The position numbers and the translations under genes were made by a program. Under the pieces are notes generated by a model. The model was not told where the DNA came from. It was given only the letters and a program-made list of their open reading frames with translations, and did no database searches. A stretch of DNA of 64,000 nt from Actinokineospora diospyrosa (GTDB lineage: Bacteria > Actinomycetota > Actinomycetes > Mycobacteriales > Pseudonocardiaceae): contig NZ_JAMTCO010000008.1 of assembly GCF_024171925.1 (NCBI RefSeq), positions 430,465 through 494,464 of the forward strand. Direction: 5' to 3'. This document shows, piece after piece, positions 9,723 through 18,517 of the stretch; the first letter of the stretch is position 1; the number at the start of each line of letters is the position of its first letter.

Positions 9723-10136
9723 TCAGCTGATCTTACTGAGCCGGGCCGCGTGTTCGGCCAGTCCAATGGCCATCGTCAGCATGAACCGCCGGAGGTAGGG
9801 CGGGAGGAACCAGCGCATCCACCAGCGCGTTCCGTACGTGCCGTGCCACCGGATCCTGGTCCCGCCACCGGGGAGCCCGACCAGATCGACGGCGGCCCGG
9901 TAGTCGGTCAGGTGCGGGTTCACGATGCCCTCGTACGCGAACCGCCGCTCGGGGTCGAGGGTGGTGACCCGCTCCTCGGTGACGACCTTGCCGGTGCGGA
10001 AGGTGCGCAAGGAACCCTCCGCCCGGGCCTCGTCAACGCGCGACCAAGTCGGCCAGGTCGTGGTGTCCAACAGCAGTGCCCAGACGGTCGCGGGTGGCGC
10101 GCTGGACTCGGCAGTGACGTCGTAGGAGTGCCTCAT
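9723..10136 (-). CDS. SRPBCC (START-like) family protein
   Basis: A 137-residue protein of the SRPBCC or polyketide-cyclase-like fold, which forms a deep hydrophobic ligand pocket. It begins MRHSYDVTAESSAPPATVWALLLDTTTWPTW, the standard first strand, two short helices and WPxW of this fold, and ends with the long C-terminal helix of the fold. Ligand and role are unknown. An in-frame extension upstream overlaps the AraC gene and has no family similarity, so ATG 10136 is preferred. It is cytoplasmic, with no signal peptide. It lies just downstream of the AraC-type regulator on the same strand, which could make it a target. Confidence 0.75.
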   Translation of the reverse strand: MRHSYDVTAESSAPPATVWALLLDTTTWPTWSRVDEARAEGSLRTFRTGKVVTEERVTTLDPERRFAYEGIVNPHLTDYRAAVDLVGLPGGGTRIRWHGTYGTRWWMRWFLPPYLRRFMLTMAIGLAEHAARLSKIS

Positions 10137-10195
10137 GGTTGGCACGTTAAGGCTGCGGTGGTGCGAACCCCATGCGCGCGATTGCGGTGCCCCGG

Positions 10196-11074
10196 TCAGG
10201 AATTGCGGTATGTCGAGGGGCGTGCGCCGGTGTGTCGCACGAAGGCTGTCGACAGAGCACCAGGACTGGCGAACCCGCACCGCGGTGCGATCTGGGCCAG
10301 CGCGAGATCGGTGTCGCGCAGGAGTCCTTTCGCCTCCTCGATCCGCAGCCGGGTCAGGAACCGGTGCGGGGTCTCCCCCGTCGCGGCCCGGAACACGCGG
10401 ACCAGGTGGAACACCGACAGGTGCACGTGGTCGGCGAGGTCCGCGAGGGTGATCGGATCGGCCAACCGCTCGCGCATGAGCGCGACGACCGCCCGCACAC
10501 GGGTGTCGTCCCGTGCTGGTTCCGTTCTCTGTGGCCCGTGCCGGGTGAGCAGGTGGGTAGCCAAGAACGCGGCCGCCGACTCGGCGTAGAGGTCGCTCAC
10601 GACGCTTGAAGAACCGAGCGTGCGGACAGCTTCCACCAGCAGCGGATCACGCTCGGCAGACGCCGCCACGGCTTCGTAGTCCACCGTGCCACCCAACTGC
10701 GTCGCGACCGTGTCGAGAGTGTCGCTCGGGATATGCACCTGGATGCTGCGCATCGCCCTGTCGCCGCGGTAACCGCGAACGGTGGCGTGACCCGGGAGAT
10801 TCACCTGAACCCGACCAGGCACCCACGAATGCCGCACAGCCCGCCCGCCGGACCGCGTCTCCATCTCGGCCCGCCCGGAAACCGGAACCACCAGGTGCAG
10901 ATCCGCCGTCCCGGGCAACACCATCCCCTCGACCACCGGAACGTGCTCGAACCGCTGCACTAACAACGACCGCCACCCGGCCTCCTCCCAACTGCAGAAC
11001 GTCCGCCGCACATACCGATCCATGTCGAACCCGACGAACGGCTGGAGGTCGAACCGAGTGGAGTCGAACACCAT
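10196..11074 (-). CDS. AraC-family transcriptional regulator
   Basis: DNA-binding regulator of 292 residues. The N-terminal two-thirds is a cupin-like sensing domain of the AraC-binding-like type (VVPVSGRAEMETRSGG, VPGRVQVNLPGHATVRGY). The C-terminal 100 residues hold two helix-turn-helix motifs: ADPITLADLADHVHLSVFHLVRVF and LALAQIAPRCGFASPGALSTAFVRHTGARPSTYR, the latter matching the AraC signature. I chose ATG 11074 (MVFDSTRFDL); the longer open frame upstream runs over the divergent promoter region. It is divergent from the PRC-barrel gene, with 214 bases between starts. Confidence 0.88.
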   Translation of the reverse strand: MVFDSTRFDLQPFVGFDMDRYVRRTFCSWEEAGWRSLLVQRFEHVPVVEGMVLPGTADLHLVVPVSGRAEMETRSGGRAVRHSWVPGRVQVNLPGHATVRGYRGDRAMRSIQVHIPSDTLDTVATQLGGTVDYEAVAASAERDPLLVEAVRTLGSSSVVSDLYAESAAAFLATHLLTRHGPQRTEPARDDTRVRAVVALMRERLADPITLADLADHVHLSVFHLVRVFRAATGETPHRFLTRLRIEEAKGLLRDTDLALAQIAPRCGFASPGALSTAFVRHTGARPSTYRNS

Positions 11075-11288
11075 GATCCCGAGGCTACGTCCGGTCCACC
11101 CGGTCGCGTATTCGGTGTATTCAGCGCCGGGCATGAGCCGGAAGCACACCACGCGCGGACGCGGCTTGAGAGACTTCAGCTGGATCGCGTCCCGGGCGCT
11201 GGATGTCGTCGGTCCGGTTCGGCGCTGGGTATCCGTCGGCCGTTCGGGGTCACAGCGTGATCGGGCGCTGGTTGGGTACTCCACGGGC

Positions 11289-11636
11289 ATGTTTCCTGTG
11301 GAGAACCTGCGCGACTGGACCGGCCTCGACGTGATCGACGCGGAGTCGAAGAAGATCGGGACGCTCGAGGCGGTGTACGTGGACACGCTCACCGACGAGC
11401 CGTTGTTCGTCACTGTGCAGTTCGGGCTGGTCACGCGGCACCTGGCGTTCGTGCCGGTGGACGGGGCGACGGTGACGCCCAAGGCGGTGCGGGTGCGGTA
11501 CCCGAAGGAGCAGGTGCGCGACGCGCCCCAGATCCCGACCGATGGGGAGCTCGCGGCGGCGGATGAGCCCAAGGTGTTCGCGCACTACCACCTCGACTAC
11601 GGCACGCGACCCGAGCGCAGGCTCGCCCGGCGGTGA
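11289..11636 (+). CDS. PRC-barrel domain protein
   Basis: A 115-residue protein with one PRC-barrel domain: FPVENLRDWTGLDVIDAESKKIGTLEAVYVDTLTDEPLFVTVQFG is the typical first half, including the D..G..IGTLE..Y.D turn. Such domains in actinomycetes are found in small stress- or surface-associated proteins of unknown role; RNA or protein binding has been suggested for other members. The start is chosen at the first Met that directly opens the domain. Its TGA stop lies inside the first unit of a 14-bp tandem repeat. Confidence 0.78.
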   Translation: MFPVENLRDWTGLDVIDAESKKIGTLEAVYVDTLTDEPLFVTVQFGLVTRHLAFVPVDGATVTPKAVRVRYPKEQVRDAPQIPTDGELAAADEPKVFAHYHLDYGTRPERRLARR

Positions 11637-11701
11637 TGTCAGGGCGGTGATGTCAGGGCGGTGATGTCAGGGCGGTGATGTCAGGGCGGCAATGTCAGGG
11701 C
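11632..11701. repeat. Five tandem copies of a 14-bp unit
   Basis: GGTGATGTCAGGGC is repeated four times without change and a fifth time as GGCAATGTCAGGGC. The first unit contains the TGA of the PRC-barrel gene, so copy number can vary without affecting that protein. The array ends 19 bases before the GTG of the next gene, in the region expected to hold its translation signals. Confidence 0.95.
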
Positions 11702-11720
11702 GGGGATCTACCATCGCGCC

Positions 11721-12275
11721 GTGGCGGAGAAGCTGAGATCGCGACGGGCCGCCACGGCGGTGGTCATGATCGGGTTGGTGTTGTTGTTCGGGTACTTGAC
11801 CGTCCGGGAGACCTCGATCGAGGCGGCTCGGGGCTGCCCGGACACCTGTCTGACCCGGGAGACGGCGACTGTCGTCGACACCGAGTACTACCCGGGTGGC
11901 GAGCACGGCGGCAGCGGGTCCACCATCACGATCGAGCTCGCCTCGGGTGACCGCCACGAAGTCTCGGGCACCGGTGGCGTGGGCTCGCGGGTCGAGGTGG
12001 ACACGTGGGACGGCGTGCTCGTCCGGGTCGGGGACGCGTGGGTCGACCAGGGGTGGGCGACCCCGGTGGGGCGGTTCTTCGCGGTGCCGCCGTTGTTCGC
12101 GGTGCTGGTGTTCGCGTTGTTCTCACTCGCGGGGCGACCGGTGCTGGGCGTCGGTGCGGCCGCGCTGGGGGGTGTCTTGGCCGTTGTGGCCATCGTGACC
12201 CGGGTGCTGCCGTGGTGGCCGCCGGTGGCGCTGGGGGTCGTGGCGTTGTTGCTGTTCAAGCCGAGGCGGGCGTGA
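11721..12275 (+). CDS. Predicted membrane protein of unknown function
   Basis: A 184-residue protein with one N-terminal membrane helix (ATAVVMIGLVLLFGYLTV, about residues 11-28), an extracytoplasmic stretch of about 85 residues containing the pair GCPDTC and a small beta-rich segment (STITIELASGDRHEVSG), then two to three C-terminal helices and a basic end KPRRA. I do not recognise a family. It starts at GTG just downstream of the 14-bp repeats and ends 38 bases before ligA. Confidence 0.65.
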   Translation: MAEKLRSRRAATAVVMIGLVLLFGYLTVRETSIEAARGCPDTCLTRETATVVDTEYYPGGEHGGSGSTITIELASGDRHEVSGTGGVGSRVEVDTWDGVLVRVGDAWVDQGWATPVGRFFAVPPLFAVLVFALFSLAGRPVLGVGAAALGGVLAVVAIVTRVLPWWPPVALGVVALLLFKPRRA

Positions 12276-12313
12276 GCTGCTGACTGTCAGTGGTCACAGG
12301 TAGCGTCCGTGTC

Positions 12314-14308
12314 GTGAACGTTGAGGAGCGCATCCGGGAGCTCGCGGACCAGGTCGTGGTCCTGCGGGACGCCTACTACCGGGGGTCACCGCTGGTGGCC
12401 GACGCCGAGTACGACCTGGTCGAGGACGAACTGCGGAAGTTGATCGCGGACAACCCCGGGCTGGCGCCGGACCCGAACCCGTTGGACCAGGTGGGGGCGC
12501 CCGCGGTGCTGCACGCGCCGGTGCGGCACTCGCGGCCGATGCTGTCGCTGGAGAAGGCGACGACGGCGGAGCAGGTGGCGGCGTTCTTCGGGCGGTTCCC
12601 GGGGCAGTCGGTGGTGGTGATGCCGAAGCTGGACGGGTTGTCGCTGGCGCTGGTGTACGAGGACGGGTGGTTGGCGCGGGCGGTCACCCGCGGTGACGGG
12701 ACGACCGGGGACGACGTCACCCCGCTAGTGCGGGCGTTGGCCGACGGGGTGCCGGACCGGGTCGACGCGCCGGGGCGGGTGGAGGTGCGGGGTGAGGCGG
12801 TGATGCTGCGCTCGACCTTCACCGCGTACAACCAGGCGCACCCCGACAAGCCGCTGATCAACCCGCGCAACGCGGCGGCGGGCACCCTGCGGGCCAAGGA
12901 CCCGGCGACCGTCGCGGGCCGGGAGCTGTTCTTCTTCGCCTTCGACCTCGACACCTCCGCCCCCGACAGCGCCGACGCCGACCTCGAGCAGGGCCTGCGC
13001 ACCCTCGGGTTCAGCGTGGCCGACATGCGGCACTGCCAGGACGCGGAGGCCGCCAGCGAGGTGATCGCCGGGATCGAGCAGCGGCGCGACAAGCTCGACT
13101 ACGACCTCGACGGGGCGGTGCTGCGGCTGGCCGACCGCGTCGCCTACGCGGCGGCCGGGACCAGGTCGAGCTCCCCGCGCGGGGCGCTGGCGTACAAGTT
13201 CGCCGCCGAGGAGCGCACCACGGTGCTCTCCGACGTGGTCTGGGACGTGGGCAAGACCGGCAAGATCGCCCCGGTCGCCCACCTGGAGCCGGTGTTCGTC
13301 GGCGGCACCACCGTCACCCGCGCCACCCTGGCCAACCAGGAGGTCATCAAGGCGCGCGGCATCAAGATCGGCGACACCGTCCTGGTCCGCCGGGCCGGTG
13401 ACGTGATCCCGTTCGTCGCGGGAGTGCTCGACGAGGCCGCCCGCACCGGCGCCGAACGCGACATCGTGCCGCCGTCGGTGTGCCCGTCGTGCGGGCAGGG
13501 GTTGACCGAACAGGGCAACAGCCGGGAGCTGTTCTGCACCAACGTCGCCTGCCCCGCGCAGACCGTGCGCAGGCTGATCCACTGGGCCTCGCGGGCCGCG
13601 GCCGACATCGACGCGATCGGTCAGGTGTGGATCGAACGGCTGGCCGAGGCGGGCCTGCTGGAGAACCCGTCGGACTTCTACACCCTCACCAGGGAGCAAC
13701 TGCTGGAGTTCGACCGGGTCGGTGAGGTCTCCGCCACCCGCATGATCGACTCCATCGCCACCAGCCGCGGGGTCGGCCTGCGCCGGGCCCTCATCGGCCT
13801 GGCGATCCCGATGGCGTCGGAGGGCACCGCCACCCGCCTGTGCCGCGCGGGCTTCGGCTCCCTCGAGGACGTCGCCGACGCGGGCGAGGAACGCCTGGTC
13901 GCGGTGGAGGACATCGGTCCCAAGGTCGCCGCGTCGCTGATCGAGCACCTGGGCAGGCTCCGCCCCGAACTGGACCGCCTGCGCGAGCGCGGCGTCTCCC
14001 TGGACGTGCGCGACGAGGACCTCCCCCCGGTGATCGCCTCCGATGCGCCGCTGGCGGGCAAGACCGTGGTGATCACCGGTTCGCTCAACGACCCCCGCTC
14101 CGGCGAGAAGGTCCCCCGGCCCACCTTCCAGCGCCTCTGCGAGAAGGCGGGCGCGACCACCGCGACCTCCGTTTCGGCCAGCACCGACCTCCTCATCACC
14201 GGGGCCGATGTCGGCGCGAGCAAACTCACCAAGGCCGAGAAGCACGAGGTTGAGGTCGTGGACCAGGGCGAGATCTGGCAGCTGCTCATCGCGGCCAAGA
14301 TCGTGTGA
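12314..14308 (+). CDS. ligA: NAD+-dependent DNA ligase LigA
   Basis: Seals nicks in duplex DNA during replication and repair, using NAD+. The 664-residue protein has the Ia domain (DAYYRGSPLVADAEYD), the adenylation motif PKLDGLSLAL with active-site Lys105, the OB-fold, a four-Cys zinc finger (CPSCG...CTNVACPAQ), helix-hairpin-helix repeats and a C-terminal BRCT domain opening APLAGKTVVITGSL. GTG 12314 gives the canonical start VEERIRELADQV; an in-frame start 24 bases upstream would add only non-conserved residues. Followed by a strong hairpin. Confidence 0.96.
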   Translation: MNVEERIRELADQVVVLRDAYYRGSPLVADAEYDLVEDELRKLIADNPGLAPDPNPLDQVGAPAVLHAPVRHSRPMLSLEKATTAEQVAAFFGRFPGQSVVVMPKLDGLSLALVYEDGWLARAVTRGDGTTGDDVTPLVRALADGVPDRVDAPGRVEVRGEAVMLRSTFTAYNQAHPDKPLINPRNAAAGTLRAKDPATVAGRELFFFAFDLDTSAPDSADADLEQGLRTLGFSVADMRHCQDAEAASEVIAGIEQRRDKLDYDLDGAVLRLADRVAYAAAGTRSSSPRGALAYKFAAEERTTVLSDVVWDVGKTGKIAPVAHLEPVFVGGTTVTRATLANQEVIKARGIKIGDTVLVRRAGDVIPFVAGVLDEAARTGAERDIVPPSVCPSCGQGLTEQGNSRELFCTNVACPAQTVRRLIHWASRAAADIDAIGQVWIERLAEAGLLENPSDFYTLTREQLLEFDRVGEVSATRMIDSIATSRGVGLRRALIGLAIPMASEGTATRLCRAGFGSLEDVADAGEERLVAVEDIGPKVAASLIEHLGRLRPELDRLRERGVSLDVRDEDLPPVIASDAPLAGKTVVITGSLNDPRSGEKVPRPTFQRLCEKAGATTATSVSASTDLLITGADVGASKLTKAEKHEVEVVDQGEIWQLLIAAKIV

Positions 14309-14312
14309 CGAG

Positions 14313-14356
14313 CCCCTGACGCGCCCGGCGGGTTTCCTCGCCGGGCGCGTCAGGGG
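14313..14356. terminator. Perfect 18-bp stem, bidirectional terminator
   Basis: CCCCTGACGCGCCCGGCG pairs perfectly with its complement across an eight-base loop. It lies four bases after the ligA stop and ten bases from the stop of the oppositely oriented tauD gene, so it separates the housekeeping side from the peptide cluster. No clear T-run follows, as is common in actinomycetes. Confidence 0.85.
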
Positions 14357-14366
14357 TGGCGTGCGA

Positions 14367-15299
14367 TCACGCGGAGGGTTCCGCCATGGCGACCGCGATC
14401 TTGCGTGGGCCGGTGAACGGTTCTCTGCCGTGCGCGGCGGCCATGTTGTCGACGACCAGCAGGTCGTCGCGCTGGTAGTCGAACCGGGTGGACGCGGCGC
14501 GGTAGCACTGTCGTAGGTGGTCGACGACGTCGTCGGGGATGACGCTGCCGTCGCCGTAGTAGGAGTTGTTGGGGAAGCCATCTGGGCCGTAGATGTCGGC
14601 GATGACCTCTCGGAGTTCGGCGGAGAGGCTGCTCTCGTGGAAGATGACGATGTGGTTGAACCACACCGGTAGCCCGGTCACCGGGTGCTTGTGCACGGCG
14701 TCGCGCACCGCGCGGGTGCGCAGCCCATCAGGCCCCACCCACTCCGGGGTGATGCCGCCCGCGGCGCACTGGCGCTCGACCTCGGCACGGTCCTCGGTAC
14801 CGAACGCGGTCCACCACCGCAGACCGACATCCTCACCGTAGTTGCGCACCACCATCCACCGACGCCGCTCGAACTCCGCCCGCACATCCGGATCAATACG
14901 CTCATAGACCTCACGAATAGACGCCAACGGCGTGGCACCCTCGGTCAACGGCGGCTCGACGCAGTGGAAGAACAGCGTCAGAGGCCACTTCGACTGGTAG
15001 GACATCTCGGTGTGCAGGGGAATCTCGGCCTGGGCGGGATACGACGTCGACGTGTAAACGTTGCCCTTGATCACACTGCGCGGCGACGACTGCTCGGTGT
15101 AGGAGAGTGGTTCGCCCGCTAGCGCCCGTACTGCGGCGGCCAGCCCGTCGGCACCGCCGATGTCGAAGCCGCGCAGCAGCAGCGCACCGTGCTCGACGAG
15201 CTTGGCCCGCAGGGCCGCGCGGTCGCGGGTGATCCGCTCGACGACGGGACCGTCGCCCTGGATGGTGTGCGCCAGGGTCCTCGTGTGGGCCAAAGTCAT
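14367..15299 (-). CDS. TauD/TfdA-type 2-oxoglutarate Fe(II) dioxygenase
   Basis: Non-haem iron oxygenase of 310 residues, expected to hydroxylate an amino acid or carrier-bound aminoacyl group (SyrP-like members hydroxylate Asp at the beta carbon). The iron ligands are His96 and Glu98 in LHTEMSYQ and the distal His290 in NMAAAHGREPF; Arg299 is the likely 2-oxoglutarate ligand. The usual HxD is HxE here, as seen in several NRPS-linked members. It ends the leftward unit sbnB-sbnA-A-T-mbtH, 57 bases after mbtH. Probable substrates are the Asp-type residue of the long NRPS or Dap; sequence alone does not decide. Confidence 0.88.
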   Translation of the reverse strand: MTLAHTRTLAHTIQGDGPVVERITRDRAALRAKLVEHGALLLRGFDIGGADGLAAAVRALAGEPLSYTEQSSPRSVIKGNVYTSTSYPAQAEIPLHTEMSYQSKWPLTLFFHCVEPPLTEGATPLASIREVYERIDPDVRAEFERRRWMVVRNYGEDVGLRWWTAFGTEDRAEVERQCAAGGITPEWVGPDGLRTRAVRDAVHKHPVTGLPVWFNHIVIFHESSLSAELREVIADIYGPDGFPNNSYYGDGSVIPDDVVDHLRQCYRAASTRFDYQRDDLLVVDNMAAAHGREPFTGPRKIAVAMAEPSA

Positions 15300-15356
15300 C
15301 TCAAGTCTCCTCTGTGGGCGGTCGGGGCGCGGGCGGTGTCGCCGCCCGCGCGCGGG

Positions 15357-15560
15357 TCAGCGGGTCGAGGCCATCCGGTCGCGGAGGCTGCGCGGGCGCA
15401 TGTCGGTCCACACCAGGTCGATGTGGGCGAGGCAGTCCTCCTGGGTGCCGGTGGTGCCGTCGGCGCGCCACCCCGCGGGCAGGTCGCGGTCCACGGGCCA
15501 CAGGGAGTACTGCTCCTCGTCGTTGAGGACGACCTGGAAGGTGCCGGTGCTGTCGAACAT
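15357..15560 (-). CDS. MbtH-like NRPS chaperone
   Basis: Small (67-residue) partner that binds and activates adenylation domains. It carries the signature residues in order: NDEEQYSLWPVDRDLPAGW, then CLAHIDLVWTDMRPRSL, including the three conserved Trp. The ATG is preceded by AGAGG at eight bases. It lies 34 bases after the free-standing A-T gene, its most likely client, and could also serve the other four A domains in the cluster. Confidence 0.96.
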   Translation of the reverse strand: MFDSTGTFQVVLNDEEQYSLWPVDRDLPAGWRADGTTGTQEDCLAHIDLVWTDMRPRSLRDRMASTR

Positions 15561-15594
15561 CGTGGTGCCTCTCGGTTCGGTGCGGGGTCGCTGC

Positions 15595-17373
15595 TCAGTG
15601 GACGTCGGCCAGGTCGGCCATCAGGAGGTGCTCGATGCGGGCCGCCAGGTCCCGCACCGTGGGGTACTCGAAGATCAACTTGATCGGCAGGTCCAGCTCG
15701 TAGGCCTGGCGCAGCCTGCTCAAGACCCGGACCGCGACCAGCGAGTGGCCGCCCGCGTCGAGGAAGTCGCGCTCGACGCTGACCCGGTCCAGGCCCAGGA
15801 CGGCGCACCAGATCGCCGCGACGGTCTCCTCGGTGGTGGTGCTCGGCTCGACGTGCGGGCCCGCGTCCGGCTCGGGTTCGGGTGCGAGCGCGGCGAGGGC
15901 CTTGCGGTCGACCTTGCCGCTGGCCAGCAGCGGGAGCGCGGCCACGAAGGTGATGGAGCTGGGGATCGCGTAGCTGGTCAGCTGCTCGGCCAGGAATTCG
16001 CGCAGCTCGGAGCCACTCACCCCGGGCACGGAGCCGACGACGTAGGCGGAGAGCTGTTTGCCGCCTGCGAGCGCCGGGACCGCCACGACGGCGGCGGCGA
16101 GCACGGCGGGGTGGGTCAGCAGCGCGGCCTCCACCTCCCCCAGCTCCACGCGGACACCGCGGATCTTCACCTGGTTGTCCACCCGGCCGAGGAACACGAT
16201 CGACCCGTCGGCCCGGCGCAGGGCGCGGTCGCCGGTGCGGTAGACCCGAGCGCCGCCGGGGGCCGGGACGAACGCGAGCGCGGTGCGCCGGGGGTCACCG
16301 AGGTAGCCGCGGGCGAGGCCGTCGCCGCCGATGCACAGCTCGCCGACCGCACCGGTGGGCGTCTCGCCCAGCAGCGGGTCGCACACCCGCACCTGGCACC
16401 AGTCCATGGCGGTCCCGATCGGCACGCTCTCGTCGGCGGAGAGGCCGTCCTCGACGCGCACGAGGTGGTGGGTCGAGTCGATCGACGCCTCGGTCACGCC
16501 CCAGGTGTTGTCCAGGCTCACCGCGTCGCCGAAGCGGGCGGTGAACCGCCGCGCGGTGATCGGCCGCAGGGCCTCGCCGCTGCTCAGCGCCGAGCGCAAC
16601 GCGCTCAGCCCGGCCAGGTCGGCGTCGGTGAGCGCGTCGAGGAACAGGTCCAGCACGCTCGGCACGAATTGCAGGTGCACGGCCCGGTAGCGGATGGCGG
16701 CGTCGATGATGGCCCGCGGGTCGCGGTGCGCGCCCGGCTCCAGGACCGCGACCCGGCCACCGTGCGCGAGCGGCCAGAACAGCTCCACCGCCGCGTCGTC
16801 GAAGGTGAGCGTGGTCTTGTGCAGGACGGTCTCGCCGACCGCCAGGTGGTGCCGGTCCTGCATCCACCGCATCCGGTTGATCCAGCCGACGTGCGGGCAG
16901 CCGACGCCCTTCGGCCTGCCGGTCGACCCGGAGGTGCAGTAGACCGCGGCCAGGTTGTCGCCGGACGTGCGCGCGGTCACCGGCTCCGCGGACCCGGTGG
17001 CGGAGACGAGCACCGCCCGCTGCCCCAGGGCGACCAAGCGGTCCACAGAGGACTTCTGGGTGATGGTGATCGTCGCGCCCGCGATGTCGAGGGTGTCGAG
17101 CACCCGCTGGTCCGGCGAGTCCGGCTCGACGGGAACGTAGGCGCCGCCCGCCTTGAGCACGGCCAGGACGGCCACGACCAGGTCGGCCGAGCGGTCCATC
17201 ACGACGCCCACCCGGGTCTCGGGCCCCACGCCGAGCCCGACGAGGCGGGCCGCGGTGGCGTTGGCCCGCTCGTCGAGCTCGCGGTAAGTCAACTCCCGCT
17301 CGGCGTCGACGACGGCCCGCGCGTGCGGGGTGCGCGCCGCCTGCTCGGCGATGAGCCGGTCCAACGTGGTCAT
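15595..17373 (-). CDS. Free-standing NRPS adenylation-carrier (A-T) didomain, probably Dap-loading
   Basis: A 592-residue NRPS protein with no condensation domain. The A domain has VYCTSGSTGRPKG (near residue 144), VYRTGD, and the catalytic Lys in PLLASGKVDRK; the carrier domain has DAGGHSLVAV with phosphopantetheine Ser544. By hand alignment the ten pocket residues read DDVQLSTIDK. This resembles a serine pocket (DVWHxSLVDK) with an added Asp at position 236, which could pair with the side-chain amine of 2,3-diaminopropionate; the directly upstream sbnB-sbnA make that amino acid. AAGGAG precedes the ATG. Its likely partner is the C domain that ends the A-T-C-A-T-E-C synthetase. Substrate is an inference. 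Confidence 0.93.
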   Translation of the reverse strand: MTTLDRLIAEQAARTPHARAVVDAERELTYRELDERANATAARLVGLGVGPETRVGVVMDRSADLVVAVLAVLKAGGAYVPVEPDSPDQRVLDTLDIAGATITITQKSSVDRLVALGQRAVLVSATGSAEPVTARTSGDNLAAVYCTSGSTGRPKGVGCPHVGWINRMRWMQDRHHLAVGETVLHKTTLTFDDAAVELFWPLAHGGRVAVLEPGAHRDPRAIIDAAIRYRAVHLQFVPSVLDLFLDALTDADLAGLSALRSALSSGEALRPITARRFTARFGDAVSLDNTWGVTEASIDSTHHLVRVEDGLSADESVPIGTAMDWCQVRVCDPLLGETPTGAVGELCIGGDGLARGYLGDPRRTALAFVPAPGGARVYRTGDRALRRADGSIVFLGRVDNQVKIRGVRVELGEVEAALLTHPAVLAAAVVAVPALAGGKQLSAYVVGSVPGVSGSELREFLAEQLTSYAIPSSITFVAALPLLASGKVDRKALAALAPEPEPDAGPHVEPSTTTEETVAAIWCAVLGLDRVSVERDFLDAGGHSLVAVRVLSRLRQAYELDLPIKLIFEYPTVRDLAARIEHLLMADLADVH

Positions 17374-17414
17374 GCGGAACTCCTTCGCTAGCGGTCGGTC
17401 TGGCGGGCAACGGC

Positions 17415-18482
17415 TCAACTGGCGGCGGTCATGGGCAGGTCTTCGGGCGCAGCACCGTCGAAAGCGGCGCCGTCGAGGGCAGCGCCGTCGAACCCGGCGG
17501 CGGGGAAACCGGGGACATCGGGTAGTCCGACACCGAGCACGTCGGGGCCGTAGCTCGCCAGTAGCCACTCGTCGTCGTAGACCGACCGCAGGTAGCGCTC
17601 GCCGAGGTCGGGCGCGATGGCCACGGCGGTCCCCCGCCGGTCGGGGTGCGCGGCGAGCCAGCTGAGCGCGCCTGCCAGCACGGTTCCGGTCGAGCCGCCC
17701 AGCAGGAATCCGTGCCCGGCCAGTGCCCGGCAGGTGCGCACGGTCTCGGCCTCGTCGACGAGCACGACGTCGTCCACGTAGGACTTGTCGAGCAGCGGTG
17801 GCCGGAACCCCATGCCGAGGCCGGGGATCAGCCTGCGCCCGGGTGGCCCGCCGAAGCTGACCGAACCCCGGGTGTCGACGGCGACGACCGTCGCGCCGCT
17901 GCCGGTGTCGCGCAGGTGCCTGGCGCAGCCCATCAGGGTCCCGGTGGTGCCAGCGCCGACGAACAGCAGGTCCAGGTCGGGGAACCGGCGCAGGATCGCC
18001 GGTGCGGTGCGCCGGTAGTGCGCGGTCCAGTTCGCCGGGTTGGCGTACTGGTTGGTCCACACGTAGCGGTCGTCGGCGGCCAGCAGCTCGCGGATGAGCG
18101 CCACCCGCGCGCCGACGAGGCCGCCGGTCGGGTGCGGGGTGGTCACGACGTGGACGGTGGCGCCGAGCGCCCGCATCAGCGCGACGGTCGTCGGGTTGCA
18201 GCGGCTGTCGGTGACGCAGACGAACCCGAGACCGCGGTTGGCCGCGACGGTGCTGAGCGCGACGCCGAGGTTGCCGGAGGAGGACTCGACCAGGATCGAC
18301 CCGGGGGTGAGCGCGCCGCTGCGCTCGGCCCGGTCGACCATCTCGGCGGCGACCTTCAGCTTGACCGAACCGCCGAAGTTGAAGCCCTCGCACTTGAGGT
18401 ACAGGCCGCGGTGGAAGGTGGCGCCGAGGTCGATGAAGAGGTCGTCCTCCACGTACTGGTGCGGTCCGGTGATGATCGGCAT
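17415..18482 (-). CDS. sbnA: SbnA-like N-(2-amino-2-carboxyethyl)-L-glutamate synthase
   Basis: PLP enzyme of the cysteine-synthase fold. The SbnA family condenses O-phospho-L-serine with L-glutamate, the first step to L-2,3-diaminopropionate. The 355-residue protein has the PLP lysine in NFGGSVKLKVA (Lys41), the substrate loop SSSGNLGVAL, and the phosphate-binding GAGTTGTLMG. The C-terminal 30 residues repeat AxFDGAA, a low-complexity tail unlike the family. It lies 35 bases after sbnB and 41 bases before the A-T gene. Pairing with sbnB makes this assignment much stronger than for a lone cysteine-synthase homologue. Confidence 0.92.
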   Translation of the reverse strand: MPIITGPHQYVEDDLFIDLGATFHRGLYLKCEGFNFGGSVKLKVAAEMVDRAERSGALTPGSILVESSSGNLGVALSTVAANRGLGFVCVTDSRCNPTTVALMRALGATVHVVTTPHPTGGLVGARVALIRELLAADDRYVWTNQYANPANWTAHYRRTAPAILRRFPDLDLLFVGAGTTGTLMGCARHLRDTGSGATVVAVDTRGSVSFGGPPGRRLIPGLGMGFRPPLLDKSYVDDVVLVDEAETVRTCRALAGHGFLLGGSTGTVLAGALSWLAAHPDRRGTAVAIAPDLGERYLRSVYDDEWLLASYGPDVLGVGLPDVPGFPAAGFDGAALDGAAFDGAAPEDLPMTAAS

Positions 18483-18517
18483 GACTGGTCGAACCTCCCG
18501 TTGGCGCGCGCGAGCGC

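Noticed and set aside
17374..18393. N-terminal extension of the A-T protein over sbnA
   Set aside because: The extension is an out-of-frame reading of sbnA with Arg-rich composition; a ribosome site precedes ATG 17373.
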